A DNA stretch of 38,343 nucleotides from Brevundimonas diminuta 3F5N. Lineage in GTDB: Bacteria > Pseudomonadota > Alphaproteobacteria > Caulobacterales > Caulobacteraceae. Shown one piece after another: positions 9,110 to 17,730 of this stretch (position 1 is its first letter; each line of letters starts with the position of its first letter). The DNA lies in NCBI RefSeq assembly GCF_900163625.1, contig NZ_FUIE01000046.1, positions 1-38,343 of the forward strand, given 5' to 3'. A program made the position numbers and the translations under genes. A model generated the notes under the pieces. The model made no database searches. It had not been told where the DNA came from and saw nothing but the letters and a program-made list of their open reading frames with translations.

Positions 9110-9602
9110 GGAGTTCCTTCAGTTTCGCTTCCCACGACCCTACGCCAGTTGCGGTCGCAACTCTTCCAGAGAGGCCCCTATCGCCGCCCTCGCGGAGGGC
9201 GGCTGCTTGAGGGGCGGGTTCCGAGATTTCGATCGTCAGCCGGTCGGGGCCGAGCATTTGACCGGGGTCGTCGCCCAGACGCTCGGGCCATTCGATCAGG
9301 GCGCAACCCTCGTCCAGCGCCTCGTCCAGACCGATCTCAAAGGCTTCTTCGGGACGGCTGAGGCGATAGAGGTCGAAATGGGCGATCGCCGGATCGCTCT
9401 CGTAGAACTGGACCAGGGTGAAGGTCGGCGAGGGCACGTCCTCGTCGGGGCGCGTCAGGGCGCGGATCAGGCCGCGCGCCAGCGTCGACTTGCCCATGCC
9501 CAGCGGGCCGTAGAGCAGGACGGCTTCGCCCGGCGCCAGCAGGGGGGCGATCGCTTCGCCGAGGCGGGTGGTGGCGTCGGCGTCGGGAAGGTCGAAAATC
9601 AT
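9102..9602 (-). CDS. tsaE: tRNA threonylcarbamoyladenosine biosynthesis ATPase TsaE
   Basis: P-loop ATPase of 166 aa that works with TsaB and TsaD to place the t6A37 modification on ANN-decoding tRNAs. Diagnostic blocks appear in order: Walker A-like GPLGMGKSTLARG (about residues 31-43), SPTFTLVQFYE, HFDLYRL and IEWPERL. The start ATG shares one base with the upstream acyltransferase stop (TGATG), and the end overlaps amgK by 8 nt. The C-terminus, ending in a GSWEAKLKEL-like block, fits the alphaproteobacterial form. The partner genes tsaB and tsaD are not in the window. Confidence 0.96.
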   Translation of the reverse strand: MIFDLPDADATTRLGEAIAPLLAPGEAVLLYGPLGMGKSTLARGLIRALTRPDEDVPSPTFTLVQFYESDPAIAHFDLYRLSRPEEAFEIGLDEALDEGCALIEWPERLGDDPGQMLGPDRLTIEISEPAPQAAALREGGDRGLSGRVATATGVGSWEAKLKELHV

Positions 9603-10438
9603 CAGGCGAAGGTCGCGTCAGGATCGGCGGCCAGGGTCCGCTCGACGAAGGTTTTCAGTTTCAGGGTGGCGGCCTGGGCGTCGACGTCCAGGGCCAGCGG
9701 CGGGATGGGACGGCCGACGATCAGTTCGAAGGCGCGGCCCTTCTTGTTCAGCAACTCGTGGAAGAGGGTGATGTCGCGCAACTCCTGCGACACCTTGTCG
9801 AACAGGTGGAACAGGCGGCTGCTCGGACCGGCGACGTGGACCGGGATCACCGGCGCCTCATATTTGCGGGCCAGGGAGGCGGCGGTGGCGGCCCATTCGG
9901 GGTCGGTCAGCAGGCCGTTCGGGCCGACGCGGGCCAGGCGCCCGGCCGGGAACATGACGACGCAGCGTTCGGCCTCGAAGGCCTCCTTGGCGGCCTGAAG
10001 CGTGGCGCGGGTCTTCTCGCGCGTGCGCTTGGCTGTGACCCATTCGACGGGGACGACGGTTTCCGACAGGCGCGGCGAGACGCGCAGCGCATCAGCGTTG
10101 GCGAAGTAGATCAGGTCGTTCCGCACCGTCCGCAGGGCGTCGTGCACGGCCAGGCCGTCGGCGATGCCGGTCGGATGGTTGCACACCACCAGACAGCGGC
10201 CCGAGGCGGGCAGGCGGTCCAGATGCGCCGTCCGCACCGTCAGCTCCAGCAGCTCGGAGACGTAGTCGAGCGCCTGGCGTCCGGCCATGGGGCCGATGGC
10301 GTCGGCCATGCGCCGCGCCTTGGTGTAGTCGAGCAGGCCGTAGAGGGCGGGCCGCGCCAGGGGCCAGGCGGCCGATCCCGTCAGCCGGGGCGCGCGCTCG
10401 GCGATCAGCACGTCGACGATGTGGGGAGCCGGACTCAT
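9602..10438 (-). CDS. Lysophospholipid/1-acylglycerol-3-phosphate-type acyltransferase
   Basis: PlsC-fold acyltransferase of 278 aa. The catalytic block is CNHPTGIADG (H88, D94), the HxxxxxD variant seen in proteins of the 'NHP-G--DG' subgroup, and the second block MFPAGR (163-167) corresponds to the usual FPEG/S substrate motif. Such enzymes move an acyl chain to a lysophospholipid or related acceptor at the inner membrane; the actual substrate cannot be told from sequence. The start at 10438 was preferred over 10480 because the extra 14 residues are arginine-rich and not family-like. It is the first gene of the leftward run, divergent from the S9 peptidase at 10550, with its promoter expected in the 111-bp gap. 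Confidence 0.82.
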   Translation of the reverse strand: MSPAPHIVDVLIAERAPRLTGSAAWPLARPALYGLLDYTKARRMADAIGPMAGRQALDYVSELLELTVRTAHLDRLPASGRCLVVCNHPTGIADGLAVHDALRTVRNDLIYFANADALRVSPRLSETVVPVEWVTAKRTREKTRATLQAAKEAFEAERCVVMFPAGRLARVGPNGLLTDPEWAATAASLARKYEAPVIPVHVAGPSSRLFHLFDKVSQELRDITLFHELLNKKGRAFELIVGRPIPPLALDVDAQAATLKLKTFVERTLAADPDATFA

Positions 10439-10549
10439 CGTCTGCTTGTCGCCGAGGCGGCGGCGTCGGGCAAGCGCCATCCAGCTTGGCTAGGACCGGA
10501 TCGCCGCCTATGCAGGAAGCCTGACCATTCTTTGGGGGAGTGTAGCGTA

Positions 10550-12661
10550 ATGACCCGATCACATTGGATGACGGCTGCGGCCGTCCAGATGCTGCTGCTG
10601 GCGGGGGGCCTGGCGGCGACGCCGGTTCTGGCTCAAGCGACTTTGGCCCAGGCCGCGCCGGCCGCGGCTGTTGCGCCGGCTCAGGCCGAGGCTTCTGATC
10701 GTCTTGGCCTGAAGGATCTGGCGACGATGGAGCGGGTCGGCGATCCGCGCGTCTCGCCTGACGGGCGCCGCGTCATCTACGCCGTGACCACGACGGACTG
10801 GAACGGCAACAAGAACCAGACCGGTTTGTGGATGGTCGATGTCGATGGCGCGTCGCCCCCGCGTCGCCTGCCGATCTCCGACGGCGGCGTTTCGAGCGCG
10901 CGCTGGGCGCCGGACGGACAGTCGATCTACTTCCTGTCGTCGCGCGGCGGATCGAACCAGGTGTGGCGCGCGGACCGCGACGGCATGGCGGCGGCCCAGG
11001 CGACCACCCTGCCGGTGTCCCTGTCGGGCTTCCGTTTCACGCCGGACGGCAAGGCCCTGGTGCTGGGCGTGTCGGTCTATACGGACTGCGAGACCCTGGA
11101 GTGCACCCGCGACCGCCTGGCCGAGCGGGCCAAGTCGAACCAGCAGGCCTATGACCGGATGCCGCTGCGGGTGTTCGACCGCTGGGCCGACGGGCGTCAG
11201 AGCCACATCTTCCTGCAGCCGCTGAACGGCTCGGGCTTCGCTGAGGGGCCGCCGCGCGACCTGGCCGCCGGTCTGGACGGGGACGTCAGCGTCGGCGAGG
11301 GCGGTCTGACGATCGCGCGCGACGGGCGCACCTTCGTCTATGCCGCGCGCAAGCAGGCCGACCGCGCCGCCTTCACCAACGACAGCGACCTGTATCGCCT
11401 GAGCGTGGACGGCGGCGTCCCGGTCAATCTGACCGAGGGTCACTCGGGGCCGGACGGGGCGCCCGCCCTGTCGCCAGACGGACGCCGCCTGGCCTGGCTG
11501 GCCGCCCCGCGCGAGAACGTCGGCGGCGATCAGCCGGTGGTCATGGTGGCCGATGCGAACGGCGCGAACGCCCGCGCCCTGACCAACTGGGACCGCGGCC
11601 CCAGCGGCCTGACCTGGCGCTCGGACGGACGGGCGCTCTATGTGACGGCCGCCGACGAAGGCCAGAACCGCCTGTTCGAGATCGACGCCCGCAGCGGCGC
11701 GGTGAAGGCCCTGACCGACATCGGCTCGGTCGGCGACTTCGACGAGGTCGGCGGCGTCCTGGCCTACGCCCATGAGAGCTTCACGGCTCCGACGCAGGTC
11801 TTCATCGCCCGGAACGGCCAGGCCGCGCGCCAGGCGACCCAGCACAACGCCGAGCTGCTGGCCCGCATCGACCTGCCGCGCCCGGAGGAAATCCGCTTCC
11901 CCGGCTGGAACAATGAGACGGCGCACGGCTGGGTGTTCAAGCCTGCGGGCTACGTCGAGGGCCGCAAATACCCGGCCGTCTATCTGATTCACGGCGGGCC
12001 CAAGTCGCCTTGGACCGAAAGCTGGTCCTACCGCTGGAACCCGCAGGTCTATACGGCGGCGGGCTATGCAGTGGTGATGGTCAACTTCCATGGCTCGCCG
12101 GGTTATGGCCAGGCCTTCACCGACGCCATCAACGACCACTGGGGCGACCGTCCGCTGGAGGATCTGCAGAAGGGCTGGCAGGCGGCGCTGTCGGCCAATC
12201 CGTGGATCGACGGGGAGCGGGCCTGCGCGCTCGGCGCCTCCTACGGCGGCTATATGGTCAATATGATCGCGGGCCAGTGGAACGAGCCGTGGCGCTGTCT
12301 GGTCAACCACGCCGGGGTGTTCGACGTGCCCCAGCTGATGAACGCCATGGACATCTCGACCTTCATCCATGAGTTCGGCGGCGCGACCTGGGACCGCAAG
12401 GCCGTCTATGACGTGCACAACCCCGAGACCTATGCGGGCGACTGGAAGAAGCCGATGCTGGTGCTGCACGGCTCCAAGGACTTCCGCGTGCCGATGGAGC
12501 AGGGGCTGGCGACCTTCTCGGCCCTGCAACGGCTGAACATCCCCAGCCGCTTCGTCCATGTGCCGGACGAGAACCACTGGGTCTTGAAGCCCCAGACCTG
12601 GGTCGAGTGGCAGCAGGAGATCCTGGACTGGACGGCCGACTGGACGAAGGAAGGCCAGTAA
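10550..12661 (+). CDS. Secreted S9-family prolyl oligopeptidase / acylaminoacyl peptidase, copy 1
   Basis: 703-aa alpha/beta-hydrolase peptidase with a signal peptide (hydrophobic run ending AATPVLAQA, cleaved near residue 30), so it is exported to the periplasm or beyond. The middle is a WD40-like/beta-propeller segment with repeated 'SPDG' blades. The C-terminal catalytic domain has nucleophile GASYGG (S564), acid KDF (D644) and DENHW (H676). The family removes dipeptides or acylated residues from short peptides. The start at ATG 10550 follows a GGGGGAG ribosome site; an in-frame extension back to 9758 is antisense to the acyltransferase and is rejected. It is followed after 87 nt by a close paralogue. 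Confidence 0.95.
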   Translation: MTRSHWMTAAAVQMLLLAGGLAATPVLAQATLAQAAPAAAVAPAQAEASDRLGLKDLATMERVGDPRVSPDGRRVIYAVTTTDWNGNKNQTGLWMVDVDGASPPRRLPISDGGVSSARWAPDGQSIYFLSSRGGSNQVWRADRDGMAAAQATTLPVSLSGFRFTPDGKALVLGVSVYTDCETLECTRDRLAERAKSNQQAYDRMPLRVFDRWADGRQSHIFLQPLNGSGFAEGPPRDLAAGLDGDVSVGEGGLTIARDGRTFVYAARKQADRAAFTNDSDLYRLSVDGGVPVNLTEGHSGPDGAPALSPDGRRLAWLAAPRENVGGDQPVVMVADANGANARALTNWDRGPSGLTWRSDGRALYVTAADEGQNRLFEIDARSGAVKALTDIGSVGDFDEVGGVLAYAHESFTAPTQVFIARNGQAARQATQHNAELLARIDLPRPEEIRFPGWNNETAHGWVFKPAGYVEGRKYPAVYLIHGGPKSPWTESWSYRWNPQVYTAAGYAVVMVNFHGSPGYGQAFTDAINDHWGDRPLEDLQKGWQAALSANPWIDGERACALGASYGGYMVNMIAGQWNEPWRCLVNHAGVFDVPQLMNAMDISTFIHEFGGATWDRKAVYDVHNPETYAGDWKKPMLVLHGSKDFRVPMEQGLATFSALQRLNIPSRFVHVPDENHWVLKPQTWVEWQQEILDWTADWTKEGQ

Positions 12662-12748
12662 ACAGCGACCTGAACAGGAGACTTTGCTGGCGGCGCGCGG
12701 CGGTGTTAGGCCTTTGGCCTGATTGAAATCCGCATGAGGAGCGCCTGA

Positions 12749-14863
12749 ATGCGCCGCCTGCCCCATCTTCTGTCCGGCCTCAGCGCCGCCGCCCTGCTGA
12801 CCGCCACGGCCTTGCCGGCCCTGGCCGAGGGAGCGCTCGTTGCTCCGGCTGCGGCGACAGCTACGACGCAGGCTTCGAACGCGTTCACCTATCAGGACAT
12901 GATCTCGGCCAACCGGCTGGGCGATCCGCAGGTGTCGCCGGACGGCGAGTGGGTGGTCTATGCGCTGACCCAGACGGACGTGGCGGCCAACAAGCGGTCC
13001 AGCGCCCTCTACATCCTGGGCCTGAAGGGCGAGGCCCAGCCGCAGAAGCTGGCGATTTCCGAAGGCGGCGCCAACACCGCCCGCTGGGGCGCCGACGGCA
13101 AGCTGTATTTCCTGTCGGGCCGCTCGGGGTCGAGCCAGGTCTGGGTCTCGGCCGACAAGGGCGCGACGGCGACGCAGGTCACGGCCCTGCCGACCGACGT
13201 CAACGCCTATCGCATCAACGCAGCGGGCGATGCGGTGGCCGTGTCCCTGGCCGTCTATCCCGATGCGGCGGACCTGAGCGCCTCGGTCGCGCGCGGCAAG
13301 ACCGAGGCCGAACGCAAGTCGACCGGCCAGGTCTATGACCGCATGTTCGTGCGTCACTGGGACACGTGGAACGACCACACCCAGAACCACCTGTTCGTCC
13401 AGTCGATCGGCGCGGACGGCACGGCGGGCGGCGAGCCGGTCTGGGTGACCAAGGGCTTCGACGGCGACACCCCCTCCAAGCCGTTCGGCGACGAGAGCGA
13501 GTTTACCTTCGCCCCCGATGGCCAGTCTCTGGTCTTCTCGGCGCGCAAGGCGGGGAACAGCGAGCCGTGGAGCACCAATTTCGACCTCTACAGCGTCGCC
13601 GTCTCGGCGCCCGGCCAACTGACCAATCTGACCGAGGCCAACCCAGCCTGGGACACCGGCCCGGTCTTCTCGCCGGACGGTCAGACCCTGGCCTACCGCG
13701 CCATGGCCCGTCCGGGCTTCGAGGCGGACAAATATTCGATCTTCCTGCGCGACGTCGCCACCGGCCAGACCCGCCAGATCGCGGCCAACTGGGACCGCTC
13801 GGCCGATACGCTGCAATGGTCGAAGGACGGCAACACCCTCTACACCACGGCGGGCGACGTCGGTCAGACCCGCCTGTTCGCCATCGACGCGCGCAACGGC
13901 GTGGTGACGCCGCTGACGGGCGAAGGTCACGTCGGCGCCTTCCAGCAGACGTCCTCGGGCTTCGTCATGGCGGTCGACACCCTGACCTCGCCCAGCGACC
14001 TGTTCTTCAAGACGTATCGCGGCCGCGAAATGCCGCGCCGCCTGACGAACGTGAACCCGCAGCTGGCGACCAAGGCCTTCGGCGAGGCCGAGCAGTTCAG
14101 CTTCCCCGGCTGGAACGACGAGACGGTCCACGGCTACGTCATCAAGCCCGCCAACTATGTCGAGGGTCAGAAGTATCCGGTCGCCTTCCTGATCCACGGC
14201 GGGCCGCAGGGCTCGTTCGGCAACGGCTGGTCCTACCGCTGGAACCCCGAGACCTATGCGGGCGCGGGCTATGCGGTGGTGATGATCGATTTCCACGGCT
14301 CGACCGGCTACGGCCAGGAATTCACCGACGCCATCAGCCAGCACTGGGGCGACCGCCCGCTGGAAGACCTGCAGAAGGGCTGGGCCTTCGCCCAGTCGAA
14401 GTATGACTTCCTCGACGGGAACAACGCCTGCGCGCTCGGCGCCTCCTACGGCGGCTATATGATCAACTGGATCGCCGGCAACTGGCCGGGCGAGTTCAAA
14501 TGCCTGGTCAACCACGACGGCGTCTTCGACACCTTCGGCATGGGCTACGGCACCGAGGAGCTGTGGTTCACCGAGTGGGAATACGGCGGCACGCCGTGGG
14601 AAAACCCGGAGGGCTATCAGAAGTTCAACCCGGCCAACCACGTGCAGAACTGGCGCGACCCGATGCTGGTGGTCCAGGGCGACCTCGACTTCCGCATCCC
14701 GACCTCGCAGAGCCTGTCGACCTTCACCGCCCTGCAACGGCGCGGGATCGAGAGCCGCTTCGTCTTCTTCCCGGACGAGAACCACTGGGTGCTGAAGCCG
14801 GCCAACAGCCTGCAATGGCACAATGAGGTGTTCGGCTGGCTGGATAAGCACCTGGCCAAGTAA
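12749..14863 (+). CDS. Secreted S9-family prolyl oligopeptidase / dipeptidyl peptidase, copy 2
   Basis: 704-aa paralogue of the preceding gene with the same layout: signal peptide (SAAALLTATALPALA, cleavage near residue 26), beta-propeller with TolB-like SPDG blades, and C-terminal hydrolase. The catalytic triad is S566 in GASYGG, D647 in GDLDF and H679 in DENHW. The two proteins share long stretches, for example DRPLEDLQKGW and ALGASYGGYM, but differ in the propeller and around the active-site entrance (the segment after VFD is longer here). This suggests different peptide preferences. A GGAG ribosome site precedes the ATG. An 8-bp GC hairpin lies just after the stop. Confidence 0.95.
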   Translation: MRRLPHLLSGLSAAALLTATALPALAEGALVAPAAATATTQASNAFTYQDMISANRLGDPQVSPDGEWVVYALTQTDVAANKRSSALYILGLKGEAQPQKLAISEGGANTARWGADGKLYFLSGRSGSSQVWVSADKGATATQVTALPTDVNAYRINAAGDAVAVSLAVYPDAADLSASVARGKTEAERKSTGQVYDRMFVRHWDTWNDHTQNHLFVQSIGADGTAGGEPVWVTKGFDGDTPSKPFGDESEFTFAPDGQSLVFSARKAGNSEPWSTNFDLYSVAVSAPGQLTNLTEANPAWDTGPVFSPDGQTLAYRAMARPGFEADKYSIFLRDVATGQTRQIAANWDRSADTLQWSKDGNTLYTTAGDVGQTRLFAIDARNGVVTPLTGEGHVGAFQQTSSGFVMAVDTLTSPSDLFFKTYRGREMPRRLTNVNPQLATKAFGEAEQFSFPGWNDETVHGYVIKPANYVEGQKYPVAFLIHGGPQGSFGNGWSYRWNPETYAGAGYAVVMIDFHGSTGYGQEFTDAISQHWGDRPLEDLQKGWAFAQSKYDFLDGNNACALGASYGGYMINWIAGNWPGEFKCLVNHDGVFDTFGMGYGTEELWFTEWEYGGTPWENPEGYQKFNPANHVQNWRDPMLVVQGDLDFRIPTSQSLSTFTALQRRGIESRFVFFPDENHWVLKPANSLQWHNEVFGWLDKHLAK

Positions 14864-14880
14864 GGCTCGGCCTGACTTCG

Positions 14881-14915
14881 GGGCGCGGTTCGACAGGGCC
14901 GCGCCCTTCGGCTTT
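14881..14915 (+). terminator. Possible weak terminator after the second S9 peptidase
   Basis: A perfect stem GGGCGCGG/CCGCGCCC (14881-14888 with 14899-14906) encloses a 10-nt loop and is followed by TTCGGCTTTC. The U-tract is short and interrupted, so attenuation or partial termination is more likely than a full stop. It lies 17 nt beyond the peptidase stop and ends before the ribosome site of the next gene. Confidence 0.5.
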
Positions 14916-14927
14916 CGGGGAGGCGGA

Positions 14928-15578
14928 ATGACGAGACGAGGGCTTCTGGCGCCGCTGCTGGCGACCGTGGCGACGGCGGCCTGTGCGCCGTTGATCGGCG
15001 AAGGCGTGACGCCGCCCGCGTTGCTGGGGCCACCCGGCTGGCGTTCGGCGCGCGCGGCCTATGGCGCCGACCCACGTCAGAGCCTGCGTCTTTATCGCCC
15101 GGCGCGGGCGGAAGGCTTGCCGATCCTGATCCTGCTGCCCGACCGCGCGCCGGATGCGGCGGACAAGCGTTCGGCGCGCGATCTGGCCGAGCGGGGCTTC
15201 GTCGTGGTCATGGCCGACCGACGGGCGGCGCCCGACAGCGCCTATCCAGCCTACATCGCCGATGCGGCGGCGGCGGTCGCCTGGGCGGCGCGGCGGGCGG
15301 ATGATCTGGGCGGCGACGCGGGGCGCATCGGCGTGCTGGGCCAGGGCGAGGGCGGCCGTGCAGCCCTGATGCTGGCGCTGGACCGGCGCTATCTGGCGGC
15401 GGCGTGCGCCCCCGGCGCGGTGCGCGCGGCGGCGGCCCTGGGCGCGCCGCAACGGCCGGACGCGACCTTCACCGACCCGTCCGCCTATGGCGAAGGTCTG
15501 GGCGTGGCGCCGATCTGGCGCGGAGGGGCGAGCGACATGGCGGGGGCGGTCGCTTTCCTGCGCAAGGCGCTGGGCTGA
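14928..15578 (+). CDS. Exported alpha/beta-hydrolase-like protein lacking the nucleophile serine
   Basis: 216 aa. The N-terminus MTRRGLLAPLL followed by TAAC (C19) looks like a twin-arginine signal with a lipobox-like end, so a membrane-anchored periplasmic protein is plausible. The body resembles small esterases of the BD-FAE/kynurenine formamidase type: a YPAYIADAAAAVAW helix and RIGVLGQGEGG at the nucleophile elbow. The expected serine in GxSxG is glycine (G140), the HGG oxyanion block is absent (LLPDR instead), and no catalytic histidine is obvious near the short C-terminus. It is therefore probably not a classical hydrolase, and a binding or degenerate role is possible. The start at 14928 follows GGGGAGGCGG. 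It is convergent with the next gene, with 4 nt between. Confidence 0.75.
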   Translation: MTRRGLLAPLLATVATAACAPLIGEGVTPPALLGPPGWRSARAAYGADPRQSLRLYRPARAEGLPILILLPDRAPDAADKRSARDLAERGFVVVMADRRAAPDSAYPAYIADAAAAVAWAARRADDLGGDAGRIGVLGQGEGGRAALMLALDRRYLAAACAPGAVRAAAALGAPQRPDATFTDPSAYGEGLGVAPIWRGGASDMAGAVAFLRKALG

Positions 15579-15582
15579 GGCG

Positions 15583-16122
15583 TCAGTCGCCCGCCTCGGC
15601 CCGCGTCTTGAGATTGGCCAACTGGGCTGACAGCACTCCATCGACCGGGGCGGCCCAGGCCGCCAGCCCGCCGCTGGCGTAGCCGCCGACGACATAGGCC
15701 CAGGTCAGGGTCGTCCCTTCGCCCTCGGGTTTCAGGCTGAACGTCAGGCCGCCCGCTGCGCCCTGACCCTGCAGCGGGCCGAGGCCGCCCTGCAGCACCA
15801 GTTTCGATCCCGGCTCGACCAGCACCGTCTCCAGATGGCGCGAGACGCGTCCGTCCGCCGCCTGCTCGCACCAGCAGCCGCCGGGCGCGAGGTCTAGCGA
15901 CAGGGCGGAATCCTTGAACCAGCGATGGTCGCGGCTCCACCAGGCGTCGGGCGCGGTCAGCAGCGCCCAGACCCGTGCGGGCGGCGCGTTCAGGCTCAGC
16001 GTCCCGCCGACCTCGAAGCCATGCGCCTCGGCCGATTTCACCTCGGCTGAGGCGGGCGCCGAAGCGAAAGCGACGGCCAGCATGGCGGCCGCGGCGGCGA
16101 GGGCGGAAAGGCGTCGAACCAT
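15583..16122 (-). CDS. Secreted SRPBCC-domain protein
   Basis: 179 aa with a clear Sec signal peptide (MVRRLSALAAAAAM... ending ASA, cleaved near residue 26). The rest is an SRPBCC/START-like domain: a VGGTLSLNAPPARVWALLTAPDAWW start, a beta sheet, and a C-terminal helix with DGVLSAQLANLK. SRPBCC folds bind hydrophobic ligands; exported family members of this length are usually uncharacterised. The start at 16122 was chosen for its GGAGG ribosome site (GGAGGATTCCCC ATG) and because the signal peptide begins there. The extension to 16212 is arginine-rich and antisense to the promoter region of amn. It is divergent from amn. Ligand unknown. Confidence 0.82.
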   Translation of the reverse strand: MVRRLSALAAAAAMLAVAFASAPASAEVKSAEAHGFEVGGTLSLNAPPARVWALLTAPDAWWSRDHRWFKDSALSLDLAPGGCWCEQAADGRVSRHLETVLVEPGSKLVLQGGLGPLQGQGAAGGLTFSLKPEGEGTTLTWAYVVGGYASGGLAAWAAPVDGVLSAQLANLKTRAEAGD

Positions 16123-16233
16123 GGGGAATCCTCCAGCCGCACGAGAAAGCGCGCGCCGGCTTTCCTGGTCAACTGTCATGTCGGCGTGTTTCCCCCGTCT
16201 CGCCAAGGTCACGGATTTCCGCTAGAGGAAGCC

Positions 16234-17679
16234 ATGACAGACAAGATGACCCCCCAGGCGGCGCTGGACCGCCTCGAAACCCTCTACAATCAATCCGTCG
16301 CCAACCTGCGCAATGCAGTGAAGCGCTTCCTCGAGACCGGCGAGCGCGCTGATCCCGAAGCGCGGGCCTCCGGCCTGTTCGCCTATCCCCGACTGACCAT
16401 CAGCTGGTTCGGCGACCGCCCGCAGGATCTCGAGACGCGCGCCTTCGGCCGCCTGTCGCGTCCTGGCGTCTATACGACCACCGTCACCCGCCCTGACCTG
16501 TACCGGGCCTATCTGCTGGAGCAGCTGACGCTGCTGTCCGACGAATACGGCGCCCGGATCACGGTCGAGCCGTCGGAGCAGGAAATCCCCTTCCCCTATG
16601 TGCTGGATGGTTCCGGCGTGGTGCTGGACAGCACCATGACCGCCGCCATCGCCCGCTGGTTCCCGACCACGGACCTAGCGCACATCGGCGACGAGATCTC
16701 GGACGGCCTGTTCGAGCCGGGCGAGGACTTCCCGCTGGCCCAGTTCGACGGCCTGCGCACCGACTTCTCGCTGGCGCGGCTGCGGCACTACACCGGCACT
16801 CCGGTCGAGGACGTGCAGTCCTATGTGCTGTTCACCAACTATCACCGCTACGTCGACGAGTTCGTGCGCTGGGCCTGCGCCCAGCTGGCCGATGCCGACA
16901 GCCCCTATGAGACCCTGTCCTGCGCTGGCGGCGTGGTCATCGACCGCGCCACGCCGAACCCGGAAGTCGCCATCATGGATGCGGCCTGGCGCCGTCATCA
17001 GATGCCGGCCTATCACCTGACGCGGCCGGACGGTCAGGGCATCACCCTGGTCAACATCGGCGTCGGGCCGTCGAACGCCAAGACGATCTGCGACCACCTG
17101 GCCGTCACCCGACCGCACGCCTGGATGATGATCGGCCACTGCGGCGGCCTGCGCGGCAGCCAGACCATCGGCGACTACGTTCTGGCCCACGCCTATCTGC
17201 GCGACGACCATGTGCTGGACGCGGTCCTGCCGGCCGACATCCCCATCCCCAACATCGCCGAGGTGCAGCGCGCCCTCTATGACGCGACCAAGCTGGTCTC
17301 GGGCGCGCCGGGCGAAGAGGTGAAGAAGCGTCTGCGCACCGGCACGGTCGTCACCACCGACGACCGCAACTGGGAGCTGCGCTATTCCAAGTCGGCCCTG
17401 CGCTTCAACCAGAGCCGCGCCGTCGCCATCGACATGGAATCGGCCACCATCGCGGCCCAGGGCTATCGCTTCCGCGTGCCCTACGGGACGCTGCTGTGCG
17501 TCTCGGACAAGCCGCTGCACGGCGAGATCAAGCTGCCGGGCCAGGCCAACCGTTTCTACGAAGGCTCGATCTCCGAGCATTTGCAGATCGGCATTCAGGC
17601 GGTGGACCTGTTGCGCGCCGAAGGCACCCGCCTGCACTCGCGCAAGCTGCGCGCTTTCGATGAGCCGCCGTTCCGGTAA
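16234..17679 (+). CDS. amn: AMP nucleosidase
   Basis: Cytoplasmic enzyme that hydrolyses AMP to adenine and ribose 5-phosphate, controlling purine nucleotide pools. The 481-aa length matches the family. The N-terminal AMP nucleosidase-specific domain (about 1-170) precedes a PNP/UDP-phosphorylase-like catalytic domain with VNIGVGPSNAKT, GHCGGLRGSQTIGDYVLAHAY and the nucleoside-phosphorylase block AIDMESATIAAQGY, then CVSDKPLHGE. The start at ATG 16234 (MTDKMTPQ) follows AGAGGAAGCC; the in-frame extension to 16186 lies over the divergent promoter. The stop is followed without any gap by a 42-bp structured repeat and a large palindrome that may protect or end the transcript. Confidence 0.96.
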   Translation: MTDKMTPQAALDRLETLYNQSVANLRNAVKRFLETGERADPEARASGLFAYPRLTISWFGDRPQDLETRAFGRLSRPGVYTTTVTRPDLYRAYLLEQLTLLSDEYGARITVEPSEQEIPFPYVLDGSGVVLDSTMTAAIARWFPTTDLAHIGDEISDGLFEPGEDFPLAQFDGLRTDFSLARLRHYTGTPVEDVQSYVLFTNYHRYVDEFVRWACAQLADADSPYETLSCAGGVVIDRATPNPEVAIMDAAWRRHQMPAYHLTRPDGQGITLVNIGVGPSNAKTICDHLAVTRPHAWMMIGHCGGLRGSQTIGDYVLAHAYLRDDHVLDAVLPADIPIPNIAEVQRALYDATKLVSGAPGEEVKKRLRTGTVVTTDDRNWELRYSKSALRFNQSRAVAIDMESATIAAQGYRFRVPYGTLLCVSDKPLHGEIKLPGQANRFYEGSISEHLQIGIQAVDLLRAEGTRLHSRKLRAFDEPPFR

Positions 17680-17721
17680 GGGCGCTACCGCTCGCCGCGC
17701 GACGGCTCGCTGTTTGAGCGC
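17680..17721. repeat. 42-bp structured repeat, copy 2 (after amn stop)
   Basis: It begins at the base after the amn stop codon. The arms 17680-17694 and 17706-17721 are identical to those of the copy at 493-534. The central 11 bases are different but again self-complementary (GCCG/CGGC around a CGCGA loop). Conserved arms with a covarying core point to selection on a hairpin or to insertion of a defined element. Here it sits 3' of a gene on the sense strand, whereas copy 1 is 5' of trxA. Confidence 0.7.
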
Positions 17722-17730
17722 GAACGCGGC

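Noticed and set aside
9102..9230. Unusual C-terminal extension of TsaE
   Set aside because: The final GSWEAKLKEL-like block resembles the normal alphaproteobacterial TsaE end; the 166-aa length is only slightly long.
9758..10549. N-terminal extension of the first S9 peptidase
   Set aside because: It runs antisense through the acyltransferase. The signal peptide and ribosome site at 10550 fix the start.
10559..14851. A 1430-aa open frame on the minus strand across both S9 peptidases
   Set aside because: It is the antisense of two genes with intact triads and signal peptides. Its translation is low-complexity Arg/Gly/Val/Asp-rich with no domain, as expected for shadow frames in GC-rich DNA.
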